The notes beneath the pieces were generated by a model. The model saw nothing but the letters and a program-made list of their open reading frames with translations, was not told where the DNA came from and made no database searches. Below are positions 11,446-20,779 of a stretch of 64,000 bases of DNA, piece by piece; the stretch's first letter is position 1, and every line of letters begins with the position of its first letter. The DNA is from Shewanella sp. UCD-KL12. Lineage in GTDB: Bacteria > Pseudomonadota > Gammaproteobacteria > Enterobacterales > Shewanellaceae. The translations under genes and the position numbers were made by a program. The stretch lies in assembly GCF_001957125.1 (NCBI RefSeq), contig NZ_MPHJ01000003.1, forward strand, positions 124,001-188,000, given 5' to 3'.

Positions 11446-11459
11446 TTGATTTGAATCAA
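11446..11459 (+). promoter_or_regulatory. FNR/EtrA-type operator upstream of cydA
   Basis: TTGATTTGAATCAA is a perfect palindrome matching the FNR consensus TTGAT-N4-ATCAA. It lies about 320 bases before the cydA start. In Shewanella the FNR homologue is EtrA. A role in oxygen-dependent control of the bd oxidase is inferred. Confidence 0.6.
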
Positions 11460-11582
11460 TTTTGAATGGTATAAAATAGGGGTTAGGAATTAATTTTTCT
11501 TTCGTTAAATAATTGATTATTAAGATTTTGGCCAATATTTGTAGTGATTTGTCGTTCTGGTTGTCACAAAGATAATGCTTGT

Positions 11583-11598
11583 TGTGAGCTTGGTCACA
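11583..11598 (+). promoter_or_regulatory. CRP operator upstream of cydA
   Basis: TGTGA-GCTTGG-TCACA has both perfect half sites at the standard 6-base spacing, about 180 bases before the cydA ATG. Crp-dependent expression of cytochrome bd is documented in Shewanella oneidensis, so this is the likely activator site. Confidence 0.7.
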
Positions 11599-11775
11599 AT
11601 ACGGGGTGGTTGCAGCGGTTTTATCTGTAATTCAGCCTATTTATAAAAAAAGTTATGTTTAGCCGCTTTTACCGCATTTTTGCGTGTAAATACTAATAAA
11701 ATTCTCAATAGGCACTTTTTATGATTGATGGGGATCTAATCATAAAGAGTGATTGCACCACCTAAGGAGTCACTA

Positions 11776-13332
11776 ATGATTTTAGAAGAGGTTGTTGAGC
11801 TATCGCGCTTCCAGTTTGCGATGACAGCTATGTATCACTTCTTGTTTGTTCCCTTAACTTTGGGTCTTGCCTTCCTGCTTGCAATCATGGAGTCACTTTA
11901 TGTGATGACTGATAAGCAGATATATAAAGATATGACCAAGTTTTGGGGTAAGTTATTCGGTATCAACTTTGCACTTGGCGTAGCAACTGGTCTTGCTATG
12001 GAGTTTCAGTTTGGTACTAACTGGTCCTATTACTCTCACTATGTAGGTGATATTTTTGGGGCCCCGCTTGCTATTGAAGGCCTGATGGCATTCTTCCTTG
12101 AGTCAACCTTAGTAGGTATGTTCTTCTTTGGTTGGGACCGATTCAGTAAACGTCAACATTTGGCTGTTACTTGGTTAGTCGCGCTAGGTTCCAATATGTC
12201 AGCACTGTGGATTCTGGTTGCGAACGGTTGGATGCAGAACCCAATCGGTTCAGTCTTTAACTACGAAACGATGCGTATGGAGATGACCAGTTTTGCTGAT
12301 GTTATCTTTAACCCAGTGGCTCAAGTTAAGTTTGTTCACACCGTGGCGTCGGGATATGTTGCCGGTGCAATGTTCGTACTATCGATTAGCTCTTACTACA
12401 TCTTGAAAAAGCGTGACTTACCTTTTGCTCGTCGCTCATTTGCTATTGCTGCAAGTTTTGGTATGGCCTCAATCCTTTCTGTGATCGTGCTAGGTGATGA
12501 ATCTGGTTATAAAGTTGGTGAAGCGCAGCGCGTTAAGCTAGCGGCGATTGAAGCTGAATGGCACACAGAACCTGCTCCTGCTGCATTCACTGCAGTTGGT
12601 TTCCCTAATCAAGAAACTCAAGAAACAGATTTTGCTATTAAGATCCCGTATGCAATGGGAATCATTGCAACACGTTCGCTTGATGAAGAAGTAACAGGGA
12701 TTATTGACCTTATTGATGAGCATGAAGTTCGTATCAGAAATGGTATGGAAGCTTATGCCATGTTAACTAAGCTTAGAGCTGGTGAAGAAACGCCAGAGCT
12801 ACGCGCAGCTTTTGAAGAAGCTAAAGTTGATTTAGGTTATGGCCTATTACTTAAGCGTTACACTGAGAACGTTGTGGATGCGACTGAAGAGCAGATCAAG
12901 GCCGCGGCTAATGACTCTATTCCAAATGTTGCACCACTGTTCTGGTCATTCCGTGTGATGGTTGGTCTTGGCATCATTATGTTGTTTGTGTTTGCTGCAG
13001 CGTTTTGGCAGAGCACACGACATAAGATTGATGAGAAGCCTTGGGTGCTTAAGGCTGCGCTTTATAGTTTACCACTTCCGTGGATTGCGATTGAGTGTGG
13101 TTGGTTTGTTGCCGAGTATGGTAGACAGCCTTGGACTATCTCGGAAGTTTTACCGACCTTCATGTCAGCATCGAGTCTAACGGTTAGCGATCTTTGGTTC
13201 AGTATTATCTCAATTTCACTGTTTTACACTGTGTTGTTAGTTATCGAGGTGTTCTTGATGGTTAAGTTCGCTCGTCAAGGTCCAAGCTGTATGAAGACCG
13301 GTCGCTATCACTTTGAAAAACTAGATGCTTAA
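11776..13332 (+). CDS. cydA: Cytochrome bd ubiquinol oxidase subunit I
   Basis: The inner-membrane quinol oxidase subunit binds hemes b558, b595 and d; it oxidises ubiquinol or menaquinol and reduces O2 with high affinity. The 518-residue protein has about nine membrane helices. Conserved His21 (MYHF) corresponds to E. coli His19, and the GRQPW motif near residue 435 is the quinol-site signature. The long hydrophilic Q-loop between about residues 250 and 385 makes this the long-Q-loop class of E. coli. The frame is open from a GTG at 11749, but ATG 11776 with TAAGGAG upstream is the clear start. First gene of cydABX. Confidence 0.97.
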   Translation: MILEEVVELSRFQFAMTAMYHFLFVPLTLGLAFLLAIMESLYVMTDKQIYKDMTKFWGKLFGINFALGVATGLAMEFQFGTNWSYYSHYVGDIFGAPLAIEGLMAFFLESTLVGMFFFGWDRFSKRQHLAVTWLVALGSNMSALWILVANGWMQNPIGSVFNYETMRMEMTSFADVIFNPVAQVKFVHTVASGYVAGAMFVLSISSYYILKKRDLPFARRSFAIAASFGMASILSVIVLGDESGYKVGEAQRVKLAAIEAEWHTEPAPAAFTAVGFPNQETQETDFAIKIPYAMGIIATRSLDEEVTGIIDLIDEHEVRIRNGMEAYAMLTKLRAGEETPELRAAFEEAKVDLGYGLLLKRYTENVVDATEEQIKAAANDSIPNVAPLFWSFRVMVGLGIIMLFVFAAAFWQSTRHKIDEKPWVLKAALYSLPLPWIAIECGWFVAEYGRQPWTISEVLPTFMSASSLTVSDLWFSIISISLFYTVLLVIEVFLMVKFARQGPSCMKTGRYHFEKLDA

Positions 13333-13347
13333 GCAGGAGATCTGATT

Positions 13348-14487
13348 ATGTTTGATTATGAAATGCTAAGAGTTATCTGGTGGGCATTGATTGGCGTCTT
13401 GTTCATTGGGTTTGCTGTCACTGACGGTTTCGATATGGGGGTGGGTGCACTCCTGCCTATCATAGGTAAAGACGACACTGATCGCCGTATAATGATTAAC
13501 TCGATTGCCCCTCACTGGGATGGCAACCAAGTTTGGTTAATCACAGCCGGTGGTGCATTATTCGCTGCTTGGCCTATGGTGTACGGTGTATCTTTCTCCG
13601 GCTTCTACGTTGCTATGATGTTGGTGCTATTTGCTTTGTTCCTGCGTCCAGTGGGCTTCGACTATCGTTCAAAGATAGAAGACCCTAGATGGCGTAAGAC
13701 TTGGGATTGGGCGCTGTTTGTTGGTGGCTTTGTTCCGCCACTGATCATAGGTGTGGCATTTGGTAACTTGTTGCAAGGTGTTCCATTTAACTTTGATGAG
13801 TATTTAAGAGCGACTTACCATGGTGGTTTCTTTGGCTTATTAAATCCATTTGGACTCATTGCAGGCCTAGTTTGTGTCAGTATGTTTATGATGCAAGGTG
13901 CGACATGGCTACAGATGAAGACTGAAGGTGAGCTAAGAGTTCGTGCCGCTAAAGCTGCTCAAGCTTTTTCTGCGCTACTATTTGTACTCTTTGGTGCTGC
14001 TGGTGTTTGGTTAGTTAATGGTATCGACGGTTATGTGATCACTTCAGCTATTGATACGTATGGCATCTCAGACCCAACACTTAAGACTGTTGCTGTAGAG
14101 TCTGGTGCTTGGCTTGCAAACTATGACAAGTATCCAATCACTATGTTATTCCCTGTATTGGGCCTAGTAATGCCATTACTGGTGCTGTTATCTAGCCGCA
14201 TCAACCGCAGTGGTTTTGCCTTCTTGTTTAGCTCACTAGCAATTGCAGCAGTGATTTTAACGTGTGGCGCTGCTATGTTCCCATTTGTTATGCCGTCTTC
14301 ACTAGAGCCAAATGTGAGTTTGACTATGTGGGATTCGACTGCCAGTGAGATGTCACTGACTGTAATGACATGGGCTGCAATCATCTTTGTTCCTATTGTA
14401 CTTACTTATACTGTGTATACGTATCTGAAGATGTTCGGGCGTTTGTCGCGTGAATTTATCGAAAACAATAAGACGTCACTTTACTAA
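13348..14487 (+). CDS. cydB: Cytochrome bd ubiquinol oxidase subunit II
   Basis: The second integral subunit of the bd oxidase is needed for heme assembly and stability. At 379 residues it matches the length of E. coli CydB. The N-terminus shows the typical RVIWWALIGVLFIGFAVTDG segment and DGFDMGVG, followed by about eight membrane helices. It lies 15 bases after cydA with ribosome site AGGAG, and cydX follows 15 bases after its stop. No cydDC genes are present in the window. Confidence 0.97.
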   Translation: MFDYEMLRVIWWALIGVLFIGFAVTDGFDMGVGALLPIIGKDDTDRRIMINSIAPHWDGNQVWLITAGGALFAAWPMVYGVSFSGFYVAMMLVLFALFLRPVGFDYRSKIEDPRWRKTWDWALFVGGFVPPLIIGVAFGNLLQGVPFNFDEYLRATYHGGFFGLLNPFGLIAGLVCVSMFMMQGATWLQMKTEGELRVRAAKAAQAFSALLFVLFGAAGVWLVNGIDGYVITSAIDTYGISDPTLKTVAVESGAWLANYDKYPITMLFPVLGLVMPLLVLLSSRINRSGFAFLFSSLAIAAVILTCGAAMFPFVMPSSLEPNVSLTMWDSTASEMSLTVMTWAAIIFVPIVLTYTVYTYLKMFGRLSREFIENNKTSLY

Positions 14488-14502
14488 TAGGAGCCATAAA
14501 GT

Positions 14503-14619
14503 ATGTGGTATTTTGCTTGGATATTAGGTATTTTGCTGGCGTGTTCATTCGGTATTATCAATGCGCTTTGGCTTGAAAATACAGAAAACATGGATAGAGA
14601 TACTGAAGAACAAGATTAA
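14503..14619 (+). CDS. cydX: Cytochrome bd oxidase small subunit CydX
   Basis: A 38-codon frame has ribosome site AGGAG about 12 bases before the ATG. The product is one hydrophobic helix starting MWYFAWILG and continuing LLACSFGII, then an acidic tail ending TEEQD. This is a near match to E. coli CydX (YbgT), the single-helix third subunit that stabilises hemes b595 and d. It is the third gene of the operon. I see no ybgE after it; a terminator follows immediately. Confidence 0.95.
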   Translation: MWYFAWILGILLACSFGIINALWLENTENMDRDTEEQD

Positions 14620-14653
14620 TGCTGTTATAGAAAGTATTAATTGAGTATCAGTT

Positions 14654-14697
14654 AAAGCCTCGCCCTTTTTACAAAGTGGCGGGGCTTTTATTTTTTG
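14654..14697 (+). terminator. Rho-independent terminator of cydABX
   Basis: An 11-bp stem (14654-14664 with 14678-14688, one G-T pair) encloses a 13-base loop and is followed by a T-rich run to about 14697. It lies 35 bases after the cydX stop. Confidence 0.85.
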
Positions 14698-14767
14698 GGG
14701 GAAGGATAAGGGGTATGGGCAAGGATAAGAAAAGGTTTTTGTTTGCCTTACAGCCTTACAAGAGTTT

Positions 14768-15102
14768 TTAGAGCTTATCTAACTCCCTGGCTGCATCTAA
14801 GGCCAGAAGCAACTCACCTTTTTGTAAACGTGCAACCTCTTGCCAGTGTTCGCCCTCAAGCGCTCCTACAAGTGCATAGAGCATATTTATACCTGGTTTT
14901 ATTCCTGCATGCTCTAGTCTTATCATAGCGGTTACTGGGCCAGTACTTGCCAAATCATCTTTAGTGAATATACCTATTTTAGCCACAGTGCTGGTTTAGG
15001 GCCGAGCCCCGGCAGGTTTTCAACGTTCAATGCTTGCCCCCATTTGGAGTGACTTAAAACAGGTGTGGCTAGGATAGTGGCAGGTTTGAAGGAATGTGTC
15101 AC
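14768..15102 (-). pseudogene. TfoX/Sxy C-terminal domain protein, frameshifted
   Basis: Two minus-strand frames together read as one TfoX C-terminal domain. The upstream frame gives LPGLGPKPALWL and then hits TAG. The downstream frame (GTG at 14986) continues KIGIFTKDDL and includes INMLYALVGALEG, then runs to TAA at 14768. TfoX_C proteins normally read WLAKIGI or similar across this point. The DNA has TGGCTAAAATA where TGG-CTG-GCT-AAA-ATA is expected, so one 4-base unit seems lost at about 14981-14987. A GTG at 15102 may have been the start; there is no N-terminal TfoX domain. Sequencing error is an alternative. Family role: DNA-binding competence regulation. Confidence 0.7.
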
Positions 15103-15141
15103 GAGGAACTAAGTAGGGGGGGGATACGCGAAAATTAAGGG

Positions 15142-15177
15142 AGCAGAAAAGGGAAAGTGAACTTTCCCTTTTCTGCT
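15142..15177. terminator. 17-bp perfect hairpin, likely terminator
   Basis: The arms 15142-15158 and 15161-15177 are perfect inverted repeats around a 2-base loop (core GGGAAAGT/ACTTTCCC). It lies between the TfoX remnant and the 3' end of the chemoreceptor gene, both on the minus strand. It is probably the terminator of the chemoreceptor transcript; T runs are modest on either side. Confidence 0.55.
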
Positions 15178-15203
15178 ATTTTAAGGTTGGACAATCTTAG
15201 AAG

Positions 15204-15239
15204 CTAATACAACTAATACAACTAATACAACTAATACAA
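15204..15239. repeat. Four tandem copies of a 9-base unit
   Basis: CTAATACAA is repeated exactly four times without interruption. It is non-coding and lies just downstream of the chemoreceptor gene, about 45 bases from its stop. Such a perfect short array may vary in copy number between strains. Confidence 0.85.
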
Positions 15240-15283
15240 CAATTACCTCGCACCCTGCTCTTTAGTTGCATTGTGTTTAGCGA

Positions 15284-17287
15284 CTAAGCTTTAAATACGC
15301 TGATCTGCTGTTTAATCTCAAGTGCTATGTTTGAGAGCTCTTGCGCCGAGTCAACCGTTTCACCTGCTCTTTGCTCGCCATCTCTTGCCAGTTCCGTTAT
15401 TTGATGCAGGTTACGAGTTATCTCGTCGGCAACAGCGCTCTGTTGCTCTGTTGCACTTGCAATGCTACTGGATGCAATGGCTAGCTCACCAATGCTATGG
15501 GTGATCTGGTTTAGCTGGCTGCTTGCTTCTTCACCTTGGGTGGCAGACTCAATACCTAGCTGCTGACTTTGCCCCATTTGAGAGGCTGTATTTTTTACTA
15601 AAGATTGTAGCTGAGTAATGGTTAGGCCTATTTCAGAGATTGAGGTTTGGGTTCTTTGTGCCAAGGTACGTACTTCGTCAGCAACAACAGCAAAACCTCT
15701 TCCTTGCTCACCGGCTCTAGCAGCTTCAATCGCAGCATTCAGCGCAAGTAAGTTAGTCTGCTCTGCAATGCCATTGATAACTTCAGTCACTTGGCTGATG
15801 GCTTCACTTTCTTTAGTCACATTTTCTACGCTGACATGACTGCTATTTAATTGTTGGCTCAGCTCAGACAAGCCTTTTACGACAAGGTTTAACTGCTCAT
15901 GTCCCTCGCGTGAGGCACTATCGACTTGCTGGCTCTTGTTTGCCCCCTCACTCGCATGACTCGCAACATCTCTGATTGACGTCGACATCTCTTCAATTGC
16001 GGTGGCAATTTGATCGGTTTGGGCCATTAAAGATTGCGCCTCTTCACCGTTTAATCTCGCCGTTTGCTGGGCATGTGTGGCCTGTGACTCTAAGGTGCTA
16101 ACTGATTTTTGTAGTGCGAGTATGAGTTGTCTTAAACCATCAGCCATTTGTGAGGTGCTTATGGTAATTTTATCTACTTCGTTCTTACTGTCTAAGCTTG
16201 GCTTGGCAAAATTTTGTGACAGCTCTCCTTTACCTAGCATGTCTAGCTGTTGCTGTAAGCTCCTGAGTGGTTGTAAAGTTCTGACTAGCACTAAAGAGAG
16301 CAGTAAGGTGATAAGTATAATGCCGACCACAGCGACCATTGCGTTGATGCTCAGCAGCTGTAAGCTCTCTTCATTGAGCTCACTGACTTTTGCAATGCCT
16401 ACCAATGCCCAGTTCCATCCTGGTATATTGATACTGTAGGCATACATATTTTGCCCTTGGCTATTTTTATAATGCCATGATCCTTGATGGGTTAATGCTT
16501 GCTCTTGAGTCAAACCATCTAATGATGTGGCCGTGAGCTTAGTCTCGACGTCATAGTTTGGGTGTGAAACAACTGACAGATCTGCTTGACGCATTAACAT
16601 GAAATGGCCTGATTCTTCGAGTTTCAGTGCATTCATCGTGCGCTGAAGTTCTGTGAGCGACTCACTGATATCAAATCCTATGTATAAGATACCAATAACT
16701 TCGTTAGATATACTCATGATAGGGCGGTAAACCGTCATATAGTCTTTACCGAAAAGCTTGGCGTAACCTTCAAACTGCTCACCATTAATTAACGCCGAAT
16801 AGCCAGGATGGTTTTTACCTAAATATGTCCCTAGCGCGCGTTTGCCATCGGCTTTCTTAAGTGATGTTGAGATACGAACAAAGTCATCACCGTCACGAAC
16901 AAAAACCGTGGCGTTACCACCTGTTAGGTTAGAATAGCGGTCGACCTTACTTTTTGAGGCGTTGATCTGCTCACGCTCATGGGCAAGTGCAGGCGTGGGA
17001 ACCCCCATTACTCGTACTGACTTATCGGGCTTTCTAAATTGTCCTGGATACATAGCACGAAGAATATCGGCATTACGCTGGGCAAGAGCCAGTAAACTGC
17101 TGTATTGAAGCTCAATCAGATCTGCTGTGATATGCATCTGATCTTGCATTGCTGAAACGCCTTTCTCTTCTAAAACATTAGCGGCGGTCAGGTAGGAGAT
17201 ACTACTCAATATTCCAAACACAAATACCGTTAGTAATAACGCTAGTGTGCCGATCTGTTTGGCTATTGGCCAATTTTTATAGTTCAT
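15284..17287 (-). CDS. Methyl-accepting chemotaxis protein with Cache sensor
   Basis: This transmembrane chemoreceptor controls CheA. From the ATG at 17287 it has 667 residues: a first membrane helix (about 11-33), a large periplasmic double-Cache-type ligand domain (about 40-310; [19 protein letters not shown] and [11 protein letters not shown] are typical), a second helix (about 315-340), HAMP, and a cytoplasmic signalling domain with the conserved hairpin [19 protein letters not shown]. The tail ends ISVFKA, with no NWETF-type pentapeptide. The frame is open to an upstream start at 17341, but residues before [11 protein letters not shown] look like leader. It stands alone, and its ligand is not predictable. 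Confidence 0.92.
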   Translation of the reverse strand: MNYKNWPIAKQIGTLALLLTVFVFGILSSISYLTAANVLEEKGVSAMQDQMHITADLIELQYSSLLALAQRNADILRAMYPGQFRKPDKSVRVMGVPTPALAHEREQINASKSKVDRYSNLTGGNATVFVRDGDDFVRISTSLKKADGKRALGTYLGKNHPGYSALINGEQFEGYAKLFGKDYMTVYRPIMSISNEVIGILYIGFDISESLTELQRTMNALKLEESGHFMLMRQADLSVVSHPNYDVETKLTATSLDGLTQEQALTHQGSWHYKNSQGQNMYAYSINIPGWNWALVGIAKVSELNEESLQLLSINAMVAVVGIILITLLLSLVLVRTLQPLRSLQQQLDMLGKGELSQNFAKPSLDSKNEVDKITISTSQMADGLRQLILALQKSVSTLESQATHAQQTARLNGEEAQSLMAQTDQIATAIEEMSTSIRDVASHASEGANKSQQVDSASREGHEQLNLVVKGLSELSQQLNSSHVSVENVTKESEAISQVTEVINGIAEQTNLLALNAAIEAARAGEQGRGFAVVADEVRTLAQRTQTSISEIGLTITQLQSLVKNTASQMGQSQQLGIESATQGEEASSQLNQITHSIGELAIASSSIASATEQQSAVADEITRNLHQITELARDGEQRAGETVDSAQELSNIALEIKQQISVFKA

Positions 17288-17696
17288 ACTCAGGTCCACT
17301 CTTATTATGATCCATATAATGTAAATCACATTAACTTTCAAAGATTTGATATAGGTCTAAAAGCGACATTTATTACAAAAAATATCGATTGATGTGGACT
17401 TTTATCGCTACCTTGTAACAGCGATAATTTTTGCGGTGATAGTGAGTAATAAAGAGTAATACGGAGTTTAAAAGAGGTTGACGATAGTATGGTTTACGCA
17501 TAACAACGCACATTGGTGAGATTTGTGATCTGTAATATTTATTTTGTGATTATTTAACTTTATAGACTCAATAAGATTCATTGCTTAAAACTGACACCTA
17601 GTTGTATGTTTCAGCTGTAAGCATGCCTGAAATGTTGCTGCTTTGTTGATAGCAAAGCAGCAAGGAGTTATCGCTAATTGTGGCTCAGAATAGCTT
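17288..17696. other. Gap between RND pump gene and chemoreceptor, with hairpin
   Basis: This 409-base non-coding gap on the minus side contains one clear structure: an 11-bp perfect stem TTGCTGCTTTG/CAAAGCAGCAA (17635-17645 with 17653-17663) with a 7-base loop, 34 bases after the efflux pump stop codon. It may terminate the pump operon, although no good T run follows. The promoter of the chemoreceptor should lie near its start, but I found no convincing sigma-28 element there. Confidence 0.45.
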
Positions 17697-20600
17697 TTAA
17701 TAGCTCTTTATAGGAGCTGCTAATAGTTGCTTTTGTTTTTCAGGCCTCATGATTAATTTGTACATGGTCGGTACCCAAATGAGCGATAACAAGGTGGTGA
17801 GCAAGGTACCGCCAGCGATGGCGATAGCAAAAGGTGGCCAAAAACCGCCCCCAGCAATAATTAACGGTAAAAAACCTCCTATGGTCGTGATTGTGGTTGA
17901 GCCTATATGACGGCCACAACTCGATACGACTTTTACTATTGAGTCTATATTGCCCTGCCTGGAGTCATCTTGATCTTCAAGCTCAGCTAATATCACAATG
18001 GCTGCATTAATCGCTAAGCCCATTAACCCCAGCAAGCCAATAATGACTGTAAAACCAAAAGGGTAACCAAATAAATAAACGGCGAGTAAACCAAGGCCTG
18101 CAGACTGCATGGCGCTGAAAAGAATAATCGCTGTTAGTCTAAATGAGTTAAATGAAAGCACTACAGTGGCTAATAGTAAGGTGACAACCAAGACGACATT
18201 TGAAAGCAGGTTGCCTACAGCCTCATTACGTTTAGCACTCTCTCCACCTACTTCAATATGATATCCAGCGGGTAGTGCAATACTGTCGATTTTCGCCTTA
18301 GCATCATCGAGTACTTGTTGGGGCAGCACGCCACTTAATATGTATGCTTCTATGGTATTTACTCTTTGGCCATCTCGGCGCGGAATTGCTCCACGGCTCA
18401 CCTGTATTTGGCTCGTTGCGAGTGCAGACAGAGGTATCCCTGCGCCAGATTGTGAAACTAAGTTGATCTCAGATAACTTAGTTTGCTGCTCACGGGTGCT
18501 GTCTTGTAGACGCACTCTCACTGGCAGAGATTCAGTCTGCTCTAAAATGCTGCCTCCCTTGATGCCTATCGTCGCCATCTGGATCTGCTGGGCAATCTCA
18601 GTGAGGTTTAGCCCGCTCATCAAGCTGGCGTCTTCATTGACTTGAAACCAGATTTTAGGGGCTCCAGCACTTAGGGTTGCTCTGGTATGAATGACATCGG
18701 GCGTATTACTTAGGATACGTCTCACTTCATCGCCAATGAGCCTGAGCTGATCAAGGTTAGGGCCAAACACCCTCAGTTCAACGGGGGCATTAAAAGGCGG
18801 GCCTTGTTCAAGCTTGCGCACTAAGATCTGCGCCTGTGGATTTGCCAAATCAAGCTTAGTTTGTAATTGAGGAATGAGTCGGTTGGCAGTGTCAAAATCG
18901 GTGACTTTTACCATAGCTTGCGCGTAATTGCTCGCCCCCTGTTGACGCTGTAATAAGTTGTAGTAAAACGATGGGGCATTTCCGCCAATAACCCAGTCAA
19001 TCCGAGTGACACCTTGAGTATCTCTTAACTGTTGATCCATCTTTTCCACCAATGTGCGAGTGCTTTGTACACTGGAGTGCGGTGGCAGATGTACCTCTAT
19101 TTGAAACATATCTCGGTCTGATGGAGGAAAGAACTGCTCTGTCATTTGGCCTGAAGCGATAAACCCACTTATAGGCAGAATGCCAATAAGTAGCGCTGAA
19201 AGTAGTGGCCGTTTTAGGGCGAGGTTGAGTGTTGCATTAAATAGCTGGCTAACTTTAGGTAAGGCTATGCCTCGTTGATACCATTTACTTTGGTTTGAGT
19301 CGACGCCAAACCGTCCAGCTAAGCCTGCAATAAGGGTGTGGGAGATAATATAGGAGCCTAGCAAAGCAAACATAACTGAAATAGCTATGCCACCAACAAA
19401 CTCACCTGCTGCACCTGGCATTAGCACAATAGGTGCAAAAGCGAGCATAGTGGTGATGGTTGAGCCAGCTAATGGTAACCAAAGGTGCTTAAGTGTGGCG
19501 CTCACGGCTTCTACTCTAGACAGTCCTTGTTGCCGCCTTTGAGCAATGGCATCGACTATCACAATAGCGTTATCAACCATAATACCGAGTGCTACTACTA
19601 GGCCTGTCACTGACATCTGGTGAATGGGTAAGCCTATGTACTTCATACAAGCTAATGTAAACAGTGCTGTGAGTGGCAGTGACAGAGATACTATTAGTGC
19701 ATTTCTCAAGCCTAAAGTGAGCATGAGCACAATTAATATGATCACAAAGCCTAATAGGAGGCTGCCAACTAACCCGCCTAATCGTTCGCTGGTATAGCTC
19801 TCTTGATCAAATAGCCATTGAACCTCTATATTGGCGGGTAGTGATTCTTGTAACTCTTCTACTGAGGTTCTGACTTTAGCCAGCCATAGGTCAACACGTG
19901 TATTGTTGAGCATGCGCGCGGCGACCATCACACCTTGTGATTGCTCGATAAGCGCAATGGCGTTCGCGGGCGTTTTAGGTTGTTTAACTATGGTGGCAAT
20001 ATCACCTAAACGAATGATCTGACCTTGATCATCAATTTTAAGGGGAACTTGCCGTATTCTAGAGAGTGAGTCTAGTTCACCTGAGACTTCGATTAGCGCC
20101 CTAAAGTGACTATTATTTATCTCACCTGCAGAGACTTTGGTATCAGCATTACTGAGGATATTAGCAATCGATGCGGGTGTTAGCCTAAGTTGGTTTATCT
20201 TATTGCCGTCAAGTTGAACTAAAACCTCTTCGGTGGGGGCACCATAAAGCTTAACAAAATCGGTGCCGCTTAATAACCTGAGCCTGCTTTGTAGTTCTTT
20301 GGCATAGCGGTTTAACATGTCGGTGCGGATCTCGCCACCGCCTTTCCAAACTAGGCCTAATATTGCGGTGTTAGCATAACCAATTTGATCATCTAAAAGC
20401 GCATTTTGAGCCGGAGAGGGTAATAAAGGCTTAGCATCGGCTACCAGATCTCGGGCTCTTGACCAGACGGGCTCGGTATCCATTACGCTGTCTTTTAGCT
20501 CGAGTTGAATAACAGAGATGCCTGGGCGCGAGGTCGACTGAACCAGCTTGAGCTCCTCTAAACGGCGCAATTGATTTTCTAGTACCTCAGTCACTAAAGC

Positions 20601-20777
20601 TTCAACCCGCTCTGCAGATGCGCCAGGGTATTGAGTGATCACCGAGGCAAAACGGTTAGTAATGTCTGGATCTTCCATTCTGGGCAAACTGGAGATTGCA
20701 CCTAAACCTGCGACAATCAGTAAAGCGATAAATAAGCTTGCTAAACGTCCATTTTCTACGAAAGCTTTTATCATCAC
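17697..20777 (-). CDS. RND multidrug efflux pump, inner-membrane permease
   Basis: This proton-driven resistance-nodulation-division exporter of the AcrB/HAE1 superfamily has 1026 residues. It has the usual two repeats of six membrane helices and two large periplasmic loops. The helix-4 signature GIMVDNAIVIVDAI carries the proton-relay aspartate. It follows the adaptor gene by two bases, with ribosome site GAGG, so the two are co-transcribed. No TolC-type outer-membrane gene is present; a housekeeping TolC is presumably used. The twin operators and the divergent TetR gene suggest induction by substrate. The substrate cannot be told from sequence. Confidence 0.93.
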   Translation of the reverse strand: MMIKAFVENGRLASLFIALLIVAGLGAISSLPRMEDPDITNRFASVITQYPGASAERVEALVTEVLENQLRRLEELKLVQSTSRPGISVIQLELKDSVMDTEPVWSRARDLVADAKPLLPSPAQNALLDDQIGYANTAILGLVWKGGGEIRTDMLNRYAKELQSRLRLLSGTDFVKLYGAPTEEVLVQLDGNKINQLRLTPASIANILSNADTKVSAGEINNSHFRALIEVSGELDSLSRIRQVPLKIDDQGQIIRLGDIATIVKQPKTPANAIALIEQSQGVMVAARMLNNTRVDLWLAKVRTSVEELQESLPANIEVQWLFDQESYTSERLGGLVGSLLLGFVIILIVLMLTLGLRNALIVSLSLPLTALFTLACMKYIGLPIHQMSVTGLVVALGIMVDNAIVIVDAIAQRRQQGLSRVEAVSATLKHLWLPLAGSTITTMLAFAPIVLMPGAAGEFVGGIAISVMFALLGSYIISHTLIAGLAGRFGVDSNQSKWYQRGIALPKVSQLFNATLNLALKRPLLSALLIGILPISGFIASGQMTEQFFPPSDRDMFQIEVHLPPHSSVQSTRTLVEKMDQQLRDTQGVTRIDWVIGGNAPSFYYNLLQRQQGASNYAQAMVKVTDFDTANRLIPQLQTKLDLANPQAQILVRKLEQGPPFNAPVELRVFGPNLDQLRLIGDEVRRILSNTPDVIHTRATLSAGAPKIWFQVNEDASLMSGLNLTEIAQQIQMATIGIKGGSILEQTESLPVRVRLQDSTREQQTKLSEINLVSQSGAGIPLSALATSQIQVSRGAIPRRDGQRVNTIEAYILSGVLPQQVLDDAKAKIDSIALPAGYHIEVGGESAKRNEAVGNLLSNVVLVVTLLLATVVLSFNSFRLTAIILFSAMQSAGLGLLAVYLFGYPFGFTVIIGLLGLMGLAINAAIVILAELEDQDDSRQGNIDSIVKVVSSCGRHIGSTTITTIGGFLPLIIAGGGFWPPFAIAIAGGTLLTTLLSLIWVPTMYKLIMRPEKQKQLLAAPIKSY

Positions 20778-20779
20778 AA

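Larger units (their letters stand above)
10998..11775. promoter_or_regulatory. Long cydABX upstream region
   Basis: About 780 bases of strongly AT-rich DNA separate the small minus-strand frame from cydA. Apart from the FNR-type and CRP-type palindromes listed separately, I see no coding sequence. The first ~100 bases probably contain the promoter and leader of the minus-strand small gene. The rest looks like an extended control region for the bd oxidase. Several T-rich stretches and a G-rich patch (11372-11400) have no assigned role. Confidence 0.5.

Noticed and set aside
11749..11775. GTG start 27 bases upstream of the chosen cydA ATG
   Set aside because: ATG 11776 has TAAGGAG at the right distance, and the extra residues do not resemble CydA.
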